DNA from: JABDQW01 sp942492025
GTDB taxonomy: Bacteria > Pseudomonadota > Gammaproteobacteria > SZUA-229
Length of the DNA stretch: 64,000 nucleotides
NCBI GenBank assembly: GCA_942492025.1
Contig: CALODJ010000006.1
Location: 1 to 64,000, forward strand
Direction: 5' to 3'
How positions within the stretch are numbered: position 1 is the stretch's first letter; every line of letters starts with the position of its first letter. The notes beneath the pieces were generated by a model. That model was given only the letters and a program-made list of their open reading frames with translations. It searched no databases and had not been told where the DNA came from. Both the position numbers and the translations under genes were made by a program. Positions 46,793-55,974 of the stretch are shown here, piece after piece.

Positions 46793-46915
46793 CGCAGGGT
46801 GCGCCGTGCGCACCGAAATCAGTACAGCAAGCAAGTAACGTAGGGTGCGCTATGCGCACCGAAATCAGTGCAGCAAGCAGGACTGCTGCAGAGTGGTGCG
46901 CACGGCGCACCCTAC
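46793..46915. repeat. GTAGGGTGCGCC palindrome with a duplicated left half
   Basis: Left half repeated twice (GTGCGCCGTGCGCACCGAAA from about 46799 and GGTGCGCTATGCGCACCGAAA type from 46843), then the right half to 46915. The direct repeat includes TCAGTACAGCAAGCA / TCAGTGCAGCAAGCA. A single element end (GAAATGCGGGCTAG) lies at about 46723-46737. Confidence 0.8.
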
Positions 46916-46916
46916 G

Positions 46917-47131
46917 ACGTATACGCGTTATTCCATGATCGAAATACGGATCAGATTACATTATCGATCGGTGATTTCAGTTGCTCCCTGCCTGAAGATC
47001 AACGGAGGATCAGCGCACAGAGGGCGCATTTGTTCGACAGGCTGGCCGGTTTAGGCGTGGATATTCCGTCATCAATCGGCAGAGAGATGCTTGGTCCCTG
47101 TGTGTCAGTCTTGCGAGATTGTGTTGATTAA
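46917..47131 (+). pseudogene. possible gene remnant entered from a palindromic repeat
   Basis: From the palindrome the reading frame continues as YALFHDRNTDQITLSIGDFS and CSLPEDQRRISAQRAHLFDR, then ends at 47131. The composition looks like protein, but there is no ATG, GTG or TTG start outside the repeat. I cannot name a family. It could be the 3' end of a gene whose 5' end was replaced by the repeat. It ends four bases into the PilZ gene on the other strand. Confidence 0.3.
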
Positions 47132-47409
47132 AACTCGGTCATTTCAATGAAGCAAATCCCGAAGCCGTCATTGTTTTTGTGCACGATGATGGCATCCTTG
47201 AAGGTATCTGCATTACTGTTGAGTGGATCGAGGTAGTGAACACTGACCATTTCACCTATGGGAAACTTTTCAGTAGAGTCGACCTCGATGAACATCCCGC
47301 CGTCACTGATATTACGTGTATTCACAACCTCATAAGGCGCATCGAGGAAAGTGAGCTCGACACTGACCTTGATTTGCTTGCGTTCGTGTTGGCGCAGGTT
47401 TTTTGTCAT
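47128..47409 (-). CDS. PilZ domain protein
   Basis: 93 aa, a single PilZ domain. The N-terminal RQHERKQIKV is of the RxxxR type and TRNISDGGMFIEVDS is the (D/N)xSxxG motif, so cyclic di-GMP binding is plausible. The C-terminal part has the usual beta-strand pattern (NDGFGICFIEM). It stands alone, convergent with the remnant and downstream of putA. Possible targets include pilus function, but it is far from the pilus operon. Confidence 0.88.
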   Translation of the reverse strand: MTKNLRQHERKQIKVSVELTFLDAPYEVVNTRNISDGGMFIEVDSTEKFPIGEMVSVHYLDPLNSNADTFKDAIIVHKNNDGFGICFIEMTEF

Positions 47410-47522
47410 ACAGATGCAACCGTGTGGAATTTATTGGTGTTATATGTTGAATAATAGACTGCTTTGGTGAAAAAAACAGGCGAGCCTGGATATTGCACCA
47501 AGGATTTGGATTTTGCGGGCTT

Positions 47523-50474
47523 TCAATCCGTTTGCCCATTGTTGTCTGTGTTCAGCGATGGGGCAAAGCCGCGGCGTAAGGTGTTTTCTGTGATGCAGTA
47601 TGATTCCATGAATTGCTGCAGATAGCTTTCACCGCCGGCTTTAAAACCCGTGCCGCTCATGTTGAAGCCACCAAAGGGTTGCCTGGCTACCAGCGCGCCG
47701 GTTATCTTGCGGTTCAGATACAGATTGCCAACATTAAAATCCTCGCCTGCCTGCATCAGGTGTTGCGGGTTTCGCGAATAGACGCCGCCTGTCAGTGCGT
47801 AGCGCGTGTCGTTGGCGATATCGATTGCCTGGGAGAAATCACGCGCGCGCATCACCGACAGCACAGGGCCGAAGATTTCTTCCTGCGCCAATGGCTTATC
47901 GCTGGTCACATCGGTGAATATCACAGGAGAAATAAAATAGCCGGTGTGCTGGCGATCGATGGTGTTATCGAGCAAGAGTGTTGCATAGTCCTTGCCAGTG
48001 GCAATCGCCGCGTGGATTCGCTCATAGGCCTGCTGGCTGATGACCGGCCCGATCAGGTTGCCGGCGAATTGTGGCGGTCCTATTTGAAGGCTCTTCGTGG
48101 TTGCAAGCAGCCGTTCGATGAAGGTGTCATACGCCTTGTCCAGTACGATGACGCGTGAACAGGCACTGCATTTTTGTCCCTGAAAGCCAAAGGCGGAAGC
48201 GACGGTACCGGTCACGGCAACGTCAAGGTCGGCGTCATCATCAATAATAATTGCATTCTTGCCACCCATCTCGGCAATGACGCGTTTCACGTGATGTTGT
48301 TGCGCCTGGAGCTGCGCACCGGTTTGTATCAACCGTGTGCCCACTGCTTCGGAGCCGGTGAAAGCGATCAGGTGAATATGTGGGTTGCGGGCGAGGTATT
48401 CACCAATAATGTCACCACGGCCAGGCACGAGATTGACCACGCCGGCAGGAAGTCCGGCTTCATGCATGAGTTCGATAAAACGGGCAGCGACCACCGGCGT
48501 TTGTGACGACGGTTTTAGAATGGCGGTGTTCCCGCTGACAATCGTTGCAGATAACATGCCGGTGAGAATGGCGAGAGGGAAATTCCACGGTGGAATCACC
48601 AGGCCGATACCGCGTGCACGATAGCCGAGCAGGTTATGTTCTCCAGGTCGGTCATTCACGGTAGCCGACCCCAGTCTCTCTGCCTGCTCGGCATAATAGT
48701 TCAGAAAGTCGATGGCTTCGCAAACATCGGCGTCAGCCTCGGTCCAGTTCTTGCCCGCTTCGAGGACCTGCCAGGCGGCGAAGTCGAAACGTTGTTGTAA
48801 CAGGCGTGCGGCGATTCTGCGCAGCCATTCAGCTCGTTCAGCTGCAGTTCTATGTTTCCAGTGGCTGCAGGCCTGTTGGGCGGCAGCCAGCGCCCTGTCT
48901 GCGAGCAGCGGCTCCGCCGCACTGACAGTGCCGATGATTTCATCGGGTTGCGCCGGATTGAGCGAAGTGATGGTTTCACTGCTCTGCAGGCGTTCACCAT
49001 TGATGATCAGTGGATAGTGCCTGCCGAGTTGGGAGCGTGCCTGAGCGAGTGCCTGCTCAAACCGCTGATAATCTGAGCCATCCGTAAACCGCAACAGCGG
49101 TGTGTTTTGAAAGCCGGACGCATGCCTGCTGTTTTCAGGCTCATCAACGAAGACCGGCTTTAGCAAATTGATGTTTTCAAGTTGTGATTGCAGGCCGACA
49201 TCGAGAACACTTGCGCCTGAGCTGTTTTCCAGCAGTCTGCGCACCAGGTATGACATGCCCGGCAGGGTTTTGCCGTAGGGCACGTAAATGCGTAAGTGTT
49301 TCTGCTGCTGTAACAGCGCTTTTTTTAACGGATCGGCCATGCCATAAAGCATCTGAAACTCATAATTATCTGTATCCACATCATAATGCTCGGCCAAAGC
49401 GATGGTTGCAGCCAGTGAACGAATGTTATGTGAGGCTACAGCGGTGTTGAACCGATCTGCTCGTGACAGCAGGTAATTCAGGCAGCGTTCGAAGTTTGCA
49501 TCGGTATTGTGCTTAACTGACCATACCGGCGATGGCCAGTTGTTTTGTGCGGCAATGACCGTTTCGTAGTCCCAGTAGGCGCCTCTTACCAGGCGTACTG
49601 AGGCGGGCGCATCGCGAAGTTTGAGCGTTTCGGCGAGGAGTTGGAGATCCTGATGTGCGTCTTTGAGATAAGCCTGGATCGCTACTCCGATATCGGGCCA
49701 GTCAGACAGGGATTTGTCAGATAATAGCTGCTTGAATACAGCCATGGTGATGTCCTTGTAATCGTACTGCTCCATATCGATCATGACGAAGGCATGATGG
49801 TCGCGTGCACATTCAATTATGGGGTATAGACGATTGAGGATCGCCTTTACACTCCCTTTTTGATCAACGGCACTGATCTGAGAGTATAGTGATGACGGTT
49901 TGAGTGAAATATTCAACCTCGGTATCTCACGCCCGTAGCAGTGGTCCAGTCCGGCATGGTGTTGCCACGGGTTAACCGCGCTGGCCATATTGGTTATCAG
50001 CTCGAGATAAGCCTGCTGGTAGGCCTCGGCTTCCTGTTCATTGATGGTTGCCTCACCCAGGATGTCAAGGCTGCTGTTCATGCCTTTGTCGCGTAAGCTG
50101 CGGATCCTGGTGGCGGCTTCAGCCGTGGTCTGTCCACCCATGAACTTGCGCGAAAGTCCGCGAATCGTGAAGCGTGTCAGTGGGGCTGCGATATGAGCGA
50201 GCCAGGGCTCATCGCTGTGATCGAGCCCCCAGCGGGCAAATTCAGGCAAAGACAGGTTCAATGGCCCAAAATAGGACTGCAGGTGTTTTGTCAGGCTGGT
50301 GTCGTCTTCCAGGCTGGGTAGAACATCAATAAAGCGTAGTGCCTGTACCCGGAAGTTTTCATCACGCGTGGTGAGCATGACCAGTTTGTCTATCCAGCCG
50401 GCCTCTTCGCTGTTCTCTCTGGCCGCGTCGAACAGCTGATGACCAAGGCTGTCGATATGATCTTCTATGCTCAT
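47523..50474 (-). CDS. putA: bifunctional proline dehydrogenase/P5C dehydrogenase (short PutA)
   Basis: Oxidises proline to glutamate in two steps. 983 aa, the short type without the N-terminal RHH DNA-binding domain of E. coli PutA (1320 aa). The proline dehydrogenase domain, about 110-420, includes GEATINEQEAEAYQQAY, RLVRGAYWDYE and YEFQMLYGMAD. The P5C dehydrogenase domain, about 480-965, has PPWNFPLAILTGM, FTGSEAVGTR, EMGGKNAIIIDDDADLD and the catalytic cysteine in GQKCSACSRVIV. I chose the ATG at 50474 (MSIEDHID); the frame could open at a GTG three codons earlier. No regulator is adjacent. Confidence 0.95.
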   Translation of the reverse strand: MSIEDHIDSLGHQLFDAARENSEEAGWIDKLVMLTTRDENFRVQALRFIDVLPSLEDDTSLTKHLQSYFGPLNLSLPEFARWGLDHSDEPWLAHIAAPLTRFTIRGLSRKFMGGQTTAEAATRIRSLRDKGMNSSLDILGEATINEQEAEAYQQAYLELITNMASAVNPWQHHAGLDHCYGREIPRLNISLKPSSLYSQISAVDQKGSVKAILNRLYPIIECARDHHAFVMIDMEQYDYKDITMAVFKQLLSDKSLSDWPDIGVAIQAYLKDAHQDLQLLAETLKLRDAPASVRLVRGAYWDYETVIAAQNNWPSPVWSVKHNTDANFERCLNYLLSRADRFNTAVASHNIRSLAATIALAEHYDVDTDNYEFQMLYGMADPLKKALLQQQKHLRIYVPYGKTLPGMSYLVRRLLENSSGASVLDVGLQSQLENINLLKPVFVDEPENSRHASGFQNTPLLRFTDGSDYQRFEQALAQARSQLGRHYPLIINGERLQSSETITSLNPAQPDEIIGTVSAAEPLLADRALAAAQQACSHWKHRTAAERAEWLRRIAARLLQQRFDFAAWQVLEAGKNWTEADADVCEAIDFLNYYAEQAERLGSATVNDRPGEHNLLGYRARGIGLVIPPWNFPLAILTGMLSATIVSGNTAILKPSSQTPVVAARFIELMHEAGLPAGVVNLVPGRGDIIGEYLARNPHIHLIAFTGSEAVGTRLIQTGAQLQAQQHHVKRVIAEMGGKNAIIIDDDADLDVAVTGTVASAFGFQGQKCSACSRVIVLDKAYDTFIERLLATTKSLQIGPPQFAGNLIGPVISQQAYERIHAAIATGKDYATLLLDNTIDRQHTGYFISPVIFTDVTSDKPLAQEEIFGPVLSVMRARDFSQAIDIANDTRYALTGGVYSRNPQHLMQAGEDFNVGNLYLNRKITGALVARQPFGGFNMSGTGFKAGGESYLQQFMESYCITENTLRRGFAPSLNTDNNGQTD

Positions 50475-50600
50475 AATCCGCACCTGTGGTAACAGTCAGT
50501 ATGCCTGGATCTGTGCGCTGTTGATTGGCGTTCTTTACCGATTCAGGCAGGATACAGCTTGTGATAGAGTGCGGATAAATTCAATTGAAACCGGTCGATC

Positions 50601-51368
50601 ATGAGAAATAAATCACTGCTTATGTACCTTTCCCTCGTGCCGATTAGCTTCTCAGTCGTCGCTTCCGACATCGAACGTGAAAAACGCATGGCTGACGAGA
50701 TTGTCGATAGCATTATTGATGGCGAACCGGTCTATCTGAAGAGCGGCGAGCAGGATTTTTTGACTATATACACAGAGGCGGATGAACCCCGCGGTGCGGT
50801 TATTATCATGCATGGTCGCGGCTTTCACCCTAACTGGTCAGATGTGGCATACCCATTGCGTGTCGGCCTGGCCGAACAGGGCTGGAATACGCTTTCACTG
50901 CAAATGCCGGTGCTGGAGAAAGAAGCCAGATTCTATGATTACCTGGAAATCATGCCCGAAGCCTTTCCCCGTATTGAAGCCGCTATTGATTACCTCAAGG
51001 CCGAGGGCAATGAGAAAATCATCCTGATTGCGCACAGCTGCAGCGTTCACATGACCATGGCCTGGATCGATGCTGGCAAAATGCGTGATATCGATGGTGT
51101 TGTCGGGATTGGCATGGGCGCTGTTGATTATGGTCAGCCGATGAAAAAACCGTTCCCGCTGGCCAGCATCGCCGTACCGGTGCTGGATGTATTCGGTGGA
51201 GCAGAATATCCTGCAGTCATCAAAGGCGCGCCTGCGAGATTGGCAGCGATACAGCAGGCGGGCCATCCGAAGTCACAACAGATCACCGTCCCCGGCGCCA
51301 ACCACTACTTTACCGATGCCGGTGATGCACTGCTCGAAGCAGTGGGCGCCTGGCTGCAGGGGCTGTAG
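50601..51368 (+). CDS. secreted alpha/beta-hydrolase-like protein (DUF3530-like)
   Basis: 255 aa with an N-terminal signal peptide (MRNKSLLMYLSLVPISFSVV, cleavage after VVA-S). The fold is alpha/beta hydrolase: RGAVIIMHGRGFHPNW oxyanion region, IILIAHSCSVHM nucleophile elbow, PVLDVFG for the acid and PGANHYF for the histidine. The elbow is A-H-S-C-S, lacking the second glycine of G-x-S-x-G, so activity is uncertain. It resembles the DUF3530 group of periplasmic hydrolase-fold proteins. It is followed by the LplT-PlsC fusion 43 bp later. Confidence 0.82.
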   Translation: MRNKSLLMYLSLVPISFSVVASDIEREKRMADEIVDSIIDGEPVYLKSGEQDFLTIYTEADEPRGAVIIMHGRGFHPNWSDVAYPLRVGLAEQGWNTLSLQMPVLEKEARFYDYLEIMPEAFPRIEAAIDYLKAEGNEKIILIAHSCSVHMTMAWIDAGKMRDIDGVVGIGMGAVDYGQPMKKPFPLASIAVPVLDVFGGAEYPAVIKGAPARLAAIQQAGHPKSQQITVPGANHYFTDAGDALLEAVGAWLQGL

Positions 51369-51411
51369 TGCGGGGCATTTTGCGCCTCAGCCTTGTAGCT
51401 GCAAGGCAAGT

Positions 51412-53319
51412 ATGAGTAAAGACGGAAAACCCGAGAGTCAGCCGCGCCTGCTGGTCGAGCGTCGCTTTCTGCCCTTCTTCGTGACCCAGTTCCTTGGGGC
51501 TTTCAACGATAATGTCTTCAAGAATGCGCTGATCATCCTGATCGCTTTCCAGGGTGCTCAATTCAGCAATATTGATACCAACACCCTGACCAACCTGAGC
51601 GCAGGCCTCTTTATTCTGCCCTTCTTTCTGTTGTCGGCCACAGCAGGCCAGTTGATCGATAAAACTGAAAAATCGCTGTCGATGCAGCGCATCAAGCTGC
51701 TGGAAATCGGCATCATGCTGTGTGCAGCCTGGGCCTTTTACGCCGGGCAGCTCTATCTGCTGATCGCCCTGCTGTTCATGATGGGTGCCCAGTCGACCTT
51801 ATTCGGACCGGCCAAATATAGCTATATCCCGCAACACCTGGCAGACAATGAGCTCATTGCCGGCAACGCCCTGGTGCAAATGGGTACCTTTGTCGCAATA
51901 CTGATGGGTACCATGATCGGTGGTCTGTTGATTGCGCATCAGGACGGACGCCTGCTGGTGTCGGCGGTGCTGGTCGTGATCGCAGCACTGGGCTTTGTCG
52001 CCAGCCTCGTCATACCCCGGACACCGTCACCCTGTCCGGACCTGAAGATCAACTGGAACATATTTACCGAGACCTGGCGCAACATTGCGTTTATTCACAG
52101 TAACCGTACCGTGTTTCTCTCGGTGCTGGGTATTTCATGGTTCTGGTTTCTGGGTGCGACCTACCTGGTGCAGTTGCCGAATTATACAAAGCTCACATTG
52201 GGCGCTAACGAGCAGGTCGTCACGCTGTTGTTGACCCTGTTCACGCTGGGTATCGGTTCGGGCTCGTTGTTGTGTAACTGGTTATCCGGACAAAAGGTTG
52301 AAATCGGCCTGGTACCCTTCGGCTCGATTGGACTGACGGTGTTTGGTATCGATCTGTTTTTTGCCAGACCAGGGCTGGAACATACCGAACTGATCGGGCT
52401 GGCCACATTCTGGCAACAACACGGTAGCTTCAGGATAATCGCTGATGTTGTACTGATTGGTCTGTTCGGCGGTTTTTATATCGTGCCGCTGTTTGCTCTG
52501 GTGCAGCAACGTAGCGATAAGAAGCACCTTTCACGAGTGATCGCGGGTAACAACATTCTCAATGCGTTGTTGATGGTGATGTCAGCGATCATGGCTGTCG
52601 TGTTGCTGGGCGCGGGTGTCAGCATAGCCCAATTGTTTCTTGTGGTAGCGATGCTGAATGCTGCCGTGGCGCTATATATCTTCACGCTGGTGCCTGAATT
52701 CCTGATGCGCTTTATGGTGTGGATGCTCATTCATTCGATTTATCGCGTGCGCAAGCAGGGCCTGGAGAACGTACCCGACAGGGGCCCGGTTCTGCTTGTG
52801 TGTAATCACGTGAGCTATGTCGATGTGATGATCATTGCCGGTTGCATTCGCAGACCGGTGCGCTTCGTCATGTATTACAAGATCTATCAGCTGCCGCTGC
52901 TGAATTTCGTTTCCCGTAACGCGCGTGCAATACCGATTGCGAGCGGGTTCGAAAACAAGGCCTTGATGGAACAGGCGTTCGATCAGGTCGACGAGGCGCT
53001 GCGCCAAGGCGACGTGGTATGTATATTCCCGGAAGGCCGGCTCACTGCCGATGGATCCATAGGCACATTCAAATCCGGTGTGGAGCGCATCATTGAACGC
53101 ACGCCGGTACCGGTACTCTCGATGTGCCTGTATGGATTGTGGGGCAGTGCCTTCAGTCGCTACCGTGGATTTATCCTGTGGCGAATCATCAATGGCTTTC
53201 GCTCACGGGTCGATCTGAGCGTGTCAGCACCACAGCAGCCAGAAGATGTGACGGCGCGCTCGTTGCAATCACGAGTGACCGATCTGTGTGCCGCTTCGGC
53301 CAGGGCGCGTGGTTACTGA
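51412..53319 (+). CDS. LplT-like MFS transporter fused to a PlsC acyltransferase domain
   Basis: 635 aa. Residues about 10-415 are a major facilitator with the LplT signature FVTQFLGAFNDNVFKNALI and about 12 spans. The C-terminal domain (about 440-630) is a 1-acylglycerol-phosphate-type acyltransferase: CNHVSYVDVMI (the H-x4-D motif), then FPEGRLTADGSIGTFKSGVE. In E. coli, LplT transports lysophospholipids to Aas, which has acyltransferase and acyl-ACP synthetase parts; here the acyl-ACP synthetase part is absent and transporter and acyltransferase are one chain. The product would import and reacylate lysophospholipids with acyl groups activated elsewhere (inference). Start chosen at the ATG at 51412. 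Confidence 0.85.
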   Translation: MSKDGKPESQPRLLVERRFLPFFVTQFLGAFNDNVFKNALIILIAFQGAQFSNIDTNTLTNLSAGLFILPFFLLSATAGQLIDKTEKSLSMQRIKLLEIGIMLCAAWAFYAGQLYLLIALLFMMGAQSTLFGPAKYSYIPQHLADNELIAGNALVQMGTFVAILMGTMIGGLLIAHQDGRLLVSAVLVVIAALGFVASLVIPRTPSPCPDLKINWNIFTETWRNIAFIHSNRTVFLSVLGISWFWFLGATYLVQLPNYTKLTLGANEQVVTLLLTLFTLGIGSGSLLCNWLSGQKVEIGLVPFGSIGLTVFGIDLFFARPGLEHTELIGLATFWQQHGSFRIIADVVLIGLFGGFYIVPLFALVQQRSDKKHLSRVIAGNNILNALLMVMSAIMAVVLLGAGVSIAQLFLVVAMLNAAVALYIFTLVPEFLMRFMVWMLIHSIYRVRKQGLENVPDRGPVLLVCNHVSYVDVMIIAGCIRRPVRFVMYYKIYQLPLLNFVSRNARAIPIASGFENKALMEQAFDQVDEALRQGDVVCIFPEGRLTADGSIGTFKSGVERIIERTPVPVLSMCLYGLWGSAFSRYRGFILWRIINGFRSRVDLSVSAPQQPEDVTARSLQSRVTDLCAASARARGY

Positions 53320-53371
53320 TAAGGCCATGCCCTGATCACCAACGAGAGTCCGCCTTCGCGCAATAGCCGGG

Positions 53372-54625
53372 TTAGACCGCCAGTTTATGGGCAAACTCCT
53401 GTGGAAACTTGCGGGCGACACCGCTGCCGATCGCAGCTCTGGATACAGCCTGGGGTACGGTCTCAATCAGGCGCGGATCCAGCGGTTTGGGAATGATGTA
53501 GTCACGCCCGAATACCAGCGTGTCGAGGTTGTAGGCATTGAGTACTTCACGCGGAACCGGCTCACGCGCCAACGCCGCCAGTGCATGAACGGCAGCCAGC
53601 TGCATCGACTGGTTGATGCATCGTGCATGCACATCGAGCGCGCCTCTGAATATGAAAGGAAAGCCGAGTACGTTATTCACCTGGTTGGGATAGTCGCTGC
53701 GTCCGGTTCCCATAATCAGGTCAGAGCGGGTCTTGTGGGCCAGTTCGGGCAAGATCTCGGGATCCGGATTGGACAGCGCGAACACCACAGGGCGCTCGGC
53801 CATGGTGGCTAGCAATTCCGGAGCGAGCAGGTCAGGGCCTGACAAGCCAATGAAGACGTCGGCGCCTTGCATCGCATCAGCCAGTGTGCGTAACGGCGTT
53901 TCGATCGCGAACTCCTGCTTGTATTCATTCAGGTCATCACGCTCGCTGTGAATGACACCGGTGCGATCGATCATGAACAGGTTTTCGTCTTTTGCACCTA
54001 ATGCCTTCAGCAGGTGCATCGAGGCGATTCCGGCAGCGCCAGCGCCCAGGCAGACCACGCGCACATCCTCGATGTTTTTGTTCTGGATCTCGAGGGCATT
54101 GAGCAACGAGGCGGCAATGATGATGGCGGTTCCGTGCTGGTCATCATGGAACACCGGAATGTCAAGCTCGTGGATCAGGGTTCGTTCGATTTCAAAACAG
54201 GCCGGTGCTGCGATATCTTCCAGGTTGATGCCGCCAAAGGTCGGCGCGATGCGCATGACCGTGTCGATGAATTCCTGCGGCCGGGTTGCATTGACCTCGA
54301 TGTCAAAAACATCGATATCGGCGAACGCCTTGAACAGCACCGCCTTGCCTTCCATTACCGGTTTGCTGGCGGCGGGGCCGATGTCACCCAGACCGAGTAC
54401 CGCGGTGCCATTGGAGATCACGGCGACCAGGTTGCCCTTGGCAGTGTACTCATAGGCCATGCCATGGTCGCGGGCAATTTCCAGACAGGGTTCGGCGACC
54501 CCCGGTGTATAGGCGAGCGAAAGGTCATGCTGCGTGACACAGGGTTTTGTGATCCGGGTGCCGATTTTACCCGGGTGTTGACCGGCGTGGTATTCAAGCG
54601 CCTGTTGTTTATATCGTGATGACAT
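53372..54625 (-). CDS. maeB: malic enzyme, short form
   Basis: Oxidative decarboxylation of malate to pyruvate, cytoplasmic. 417 aa: the malic enzyme core only, without the C-terminal phosphotransacetylase-like domain of E. coli MaeB. Features: LAYTPGVAEPC, VAVISNGTAVLGLGDIGP with SKPVMEGKAVLFK (lysine catalytic site), the metal site CFEIERTL with HDDQHGTAII, and a Rossmann fold CLGAGAAGIASM. Cofactor (NAD or NADP) is not settled by sequence. Convergent with the LplT-PlsC gene. Confidence 0.92.
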   Translation of the reverse strand: MSSRYKQQALEYHAGQHPGKIGTRITKPCVTQHDLSLAYTPGVAEPCLEIARDHGMAYEYTAKGNLVAVISNGTAVLGLGDIGPAASKPVMEGKAVLFKAFADIDVFDIEVNATRPQEFIDTVMRIAPTFGGINLEDIAAPACFEIERTLIHELDIPVFHDDQHGTAIIIAASLLNALEIQNKNIEDVRVVCLGAGAAGIASMHLLKALGAKDENLFMIDRTGVIHSERDDLNEYKQEFAIETPLRTLADAMQGADVFIGLSGPDLLAPELLATMAERPVVFALSNPDPEILPELAHKTRSDLIMGTGRSDYPNQVNNVLGFPFIFRGALDVHARCINQSMQLAAVHALAALAREPVPREVLNAYNLDTLVFGRDYIIPKPLDPRLIETVPQAVSRAAIGSGVARKFPQEFAHKLAV

Positions 54626-54670
54626 CGAAAAGCCCGTTGCTGGTTTAGTATATTAGAAAAAGATAATATT

Positions 54671-55510
54671 CTAACAGTTTGCTTCGCTTCCTTCCGCATT
54701 TATTTCAATGGCGATGGGGTGACGGATGCGCATGAAGTATTTAGCGGCTTTGCCTGTGCGACGCGCATGTGCCGGGTTGTTCCGGGCAGGATGCAGCCAT
54801 CCGCGCACGGTCACTTTACTACCGACCAGTGCGGGCAGATCGATCGGGTCGAAATAGGCCAGGTTGGCATCGCCAATACGCATCATCAGTTCAGACATGT
54901 AGAGCCAGACACCCCCGCCTGATTGGCGGACGTGATCGATGGTGCCGCTGACCCGTACAAAGCCCATATTTTCTGCAGTGAGCTTGTTCGCCGGGGTTAC
55001 GGCATACTGCGGATCGGACCAGATACCGCTACCGGCACAGCGGGCGATTTTTTCCTGTTGGGCATAACACTGAGCGTATCTGACACTGGGCGGGTGTGTG
55101 ATCGCAGCCGCCAGGCCCTGTTGCAGCAGCAGGGCCTGAATATTTTCGCCGTCGGGTGAAAACAGATGAGCCAGGGTGCGCTGATGGCGGTCGTGACGCT
55201 CCTTACCGTAGACCAGAGCGATGCGATTCTCGTGTGAAGACAACACGCCAACCAGGTACGCTCGAGCTTGTTGAGCGTACGCCTGCTCCGGCCTGTTGTC
55301 GCGTGCGAGTTCCGGCGTATTGATGCCGAGTAAGCGTAGCTTGCGCCCATCGTCGAGATGAACGGTGTCACCGTCATGGACGTATTTGACGCGGGCGAAT
55401 TCATCAATGTGATCCGTCGGGCAGTCGGCTCCGGCGACTGCTGCCGAATAGAGCAGACCGCACAGCAATAAAAAAAGGCGCCGGTAAGCGCCTTTTTCGG
55501 GATTCAGCAT
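54671..55510 (-). CDS. secreted thermonuclease-family protein
   Basis: 279 aa, staphylococcal-nuclease (SNase) fold. Signal peptide of about 28 residues (MLNPEKGAYRRLFLLLCGLL, then YSAAVAGA). The nuclease domain has VKYVHDGDTVHL, LRLLGINTPE (catalytic Arg and Glu region) and GKERHDRHQRTLAHLF (second Arg). The C-terminal part (about 170-265) adds an OB-like segment with VRVSGTIDHVRQ. The first 15 codons overlap the rpmE terminator, so the same bases encode the basic n-region of the signal peptide. No shorter start keeps a working signal peptide. It is on the same strand as rpmE but follows its terminator. Confidence 0.85.
   Translation of the reverse strand: MLNPEKGAYRRLFLLLCGLLYSAAVAGADCPTDHIDEFARVKYVHDGDTVHLDDGRKLRLLGINTPELARDNRPEQAYAQQARAYLVGVLSSHENRIALVYGKERHDRHQRTLAHLFSPDGENIQALLLQQGLAAAITHPPSVRYAQCYAQQEKIARCAGSGIWSDPQYAVTPANKLTAENMGFVRVSGTIDHVRQSGGGVWLYMSELMMRIGDANLAYFDPIDLPALVGSKVTVRGWLHPARNNPAHARRTGKAAKYFMRIRHPIAIEINAEGSEANC
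55469..55497 (-). terminator. rho-independent terminator of rpmE, inside the next ORF
   Basis: On the minus strand: AAAAAGGCGC-TTACC-GGCGCC followed by TTTTTTT. It lies 28 bases after the rpmE stop and within codons 5-14 of the nuclease gene (start 55510). Confidence 0.9.
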
Positions 55511-55524
55511 CCGTGGAGGTTCGT

Positions 55525-55737
55525 TCAGGATTTGCCACCACCAAAGCGCTTACGGAACTTGTCGATCTGTCCCGCAGAATCAAGAATCTTCTGTTTACCG
55601 GTATAAAAGGGGTGGCATTGTGAACAGACTTCTACCTGTAACTCGTTCTTAGCCAGGGTGGAACGCGTCTGGAAGCTGTTGCCACAGCTGCAGGTCACAT
55701 TGACATCATTATAGTCCGGATGGATTTCCGCTTTCAT
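55525..55737 (-). CDS. rpmE: 50S ribosomal protein L31 (zinc-binding type)
   Basis: 70 aa. MKAEIHPDYNDVNVTCSCGN has the first CxC and EVCSQCHPFYTGKQK the second CxxC, so this is the zinc-containing C+ form, not the zinc-free paralogue made under zinc starvation. FRKRFGGGKS ends it. A strong ribosome site (GGGAGGTAACC) lies before the ATG. A terminator follows. Confidence 0.98.
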   Translation of the reverse strand: MKAEIHPDYNDVNVTCSCGNSFQTRSTLAKNELQVEVCSQCHPFYTGKQKILDSAGQIDKFRKRFGGGKS

Positions 55738-55974
55738 TTTGGTTACCTCCCTGTCTGTCAGGGAACATCTCAAAAGGCGCTGTATTCTACCTGCAAGCAC
55801 GATGAGTAGCAAGCACCGGGTTCGGATATGCCCGCGTATTGCATAAAGGTAAACGTGATTTTCCAGCTTTTCGTGCAATAGGTGGGATGAAAGCGCCTGT
55901 ATTCGAGCGAAACGACGATGTTTTTGCTACAACTAAACTATGGAAAATCCGACTTCCTTAAGGATCGCTCACAG

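Noticed and set aside
51187..51411. Long N-terminal extension of the LplT-PlsC frame
   Set aside because: It overlaps the hydrolase gene in another frame; the family N-terminus starts at 51412.
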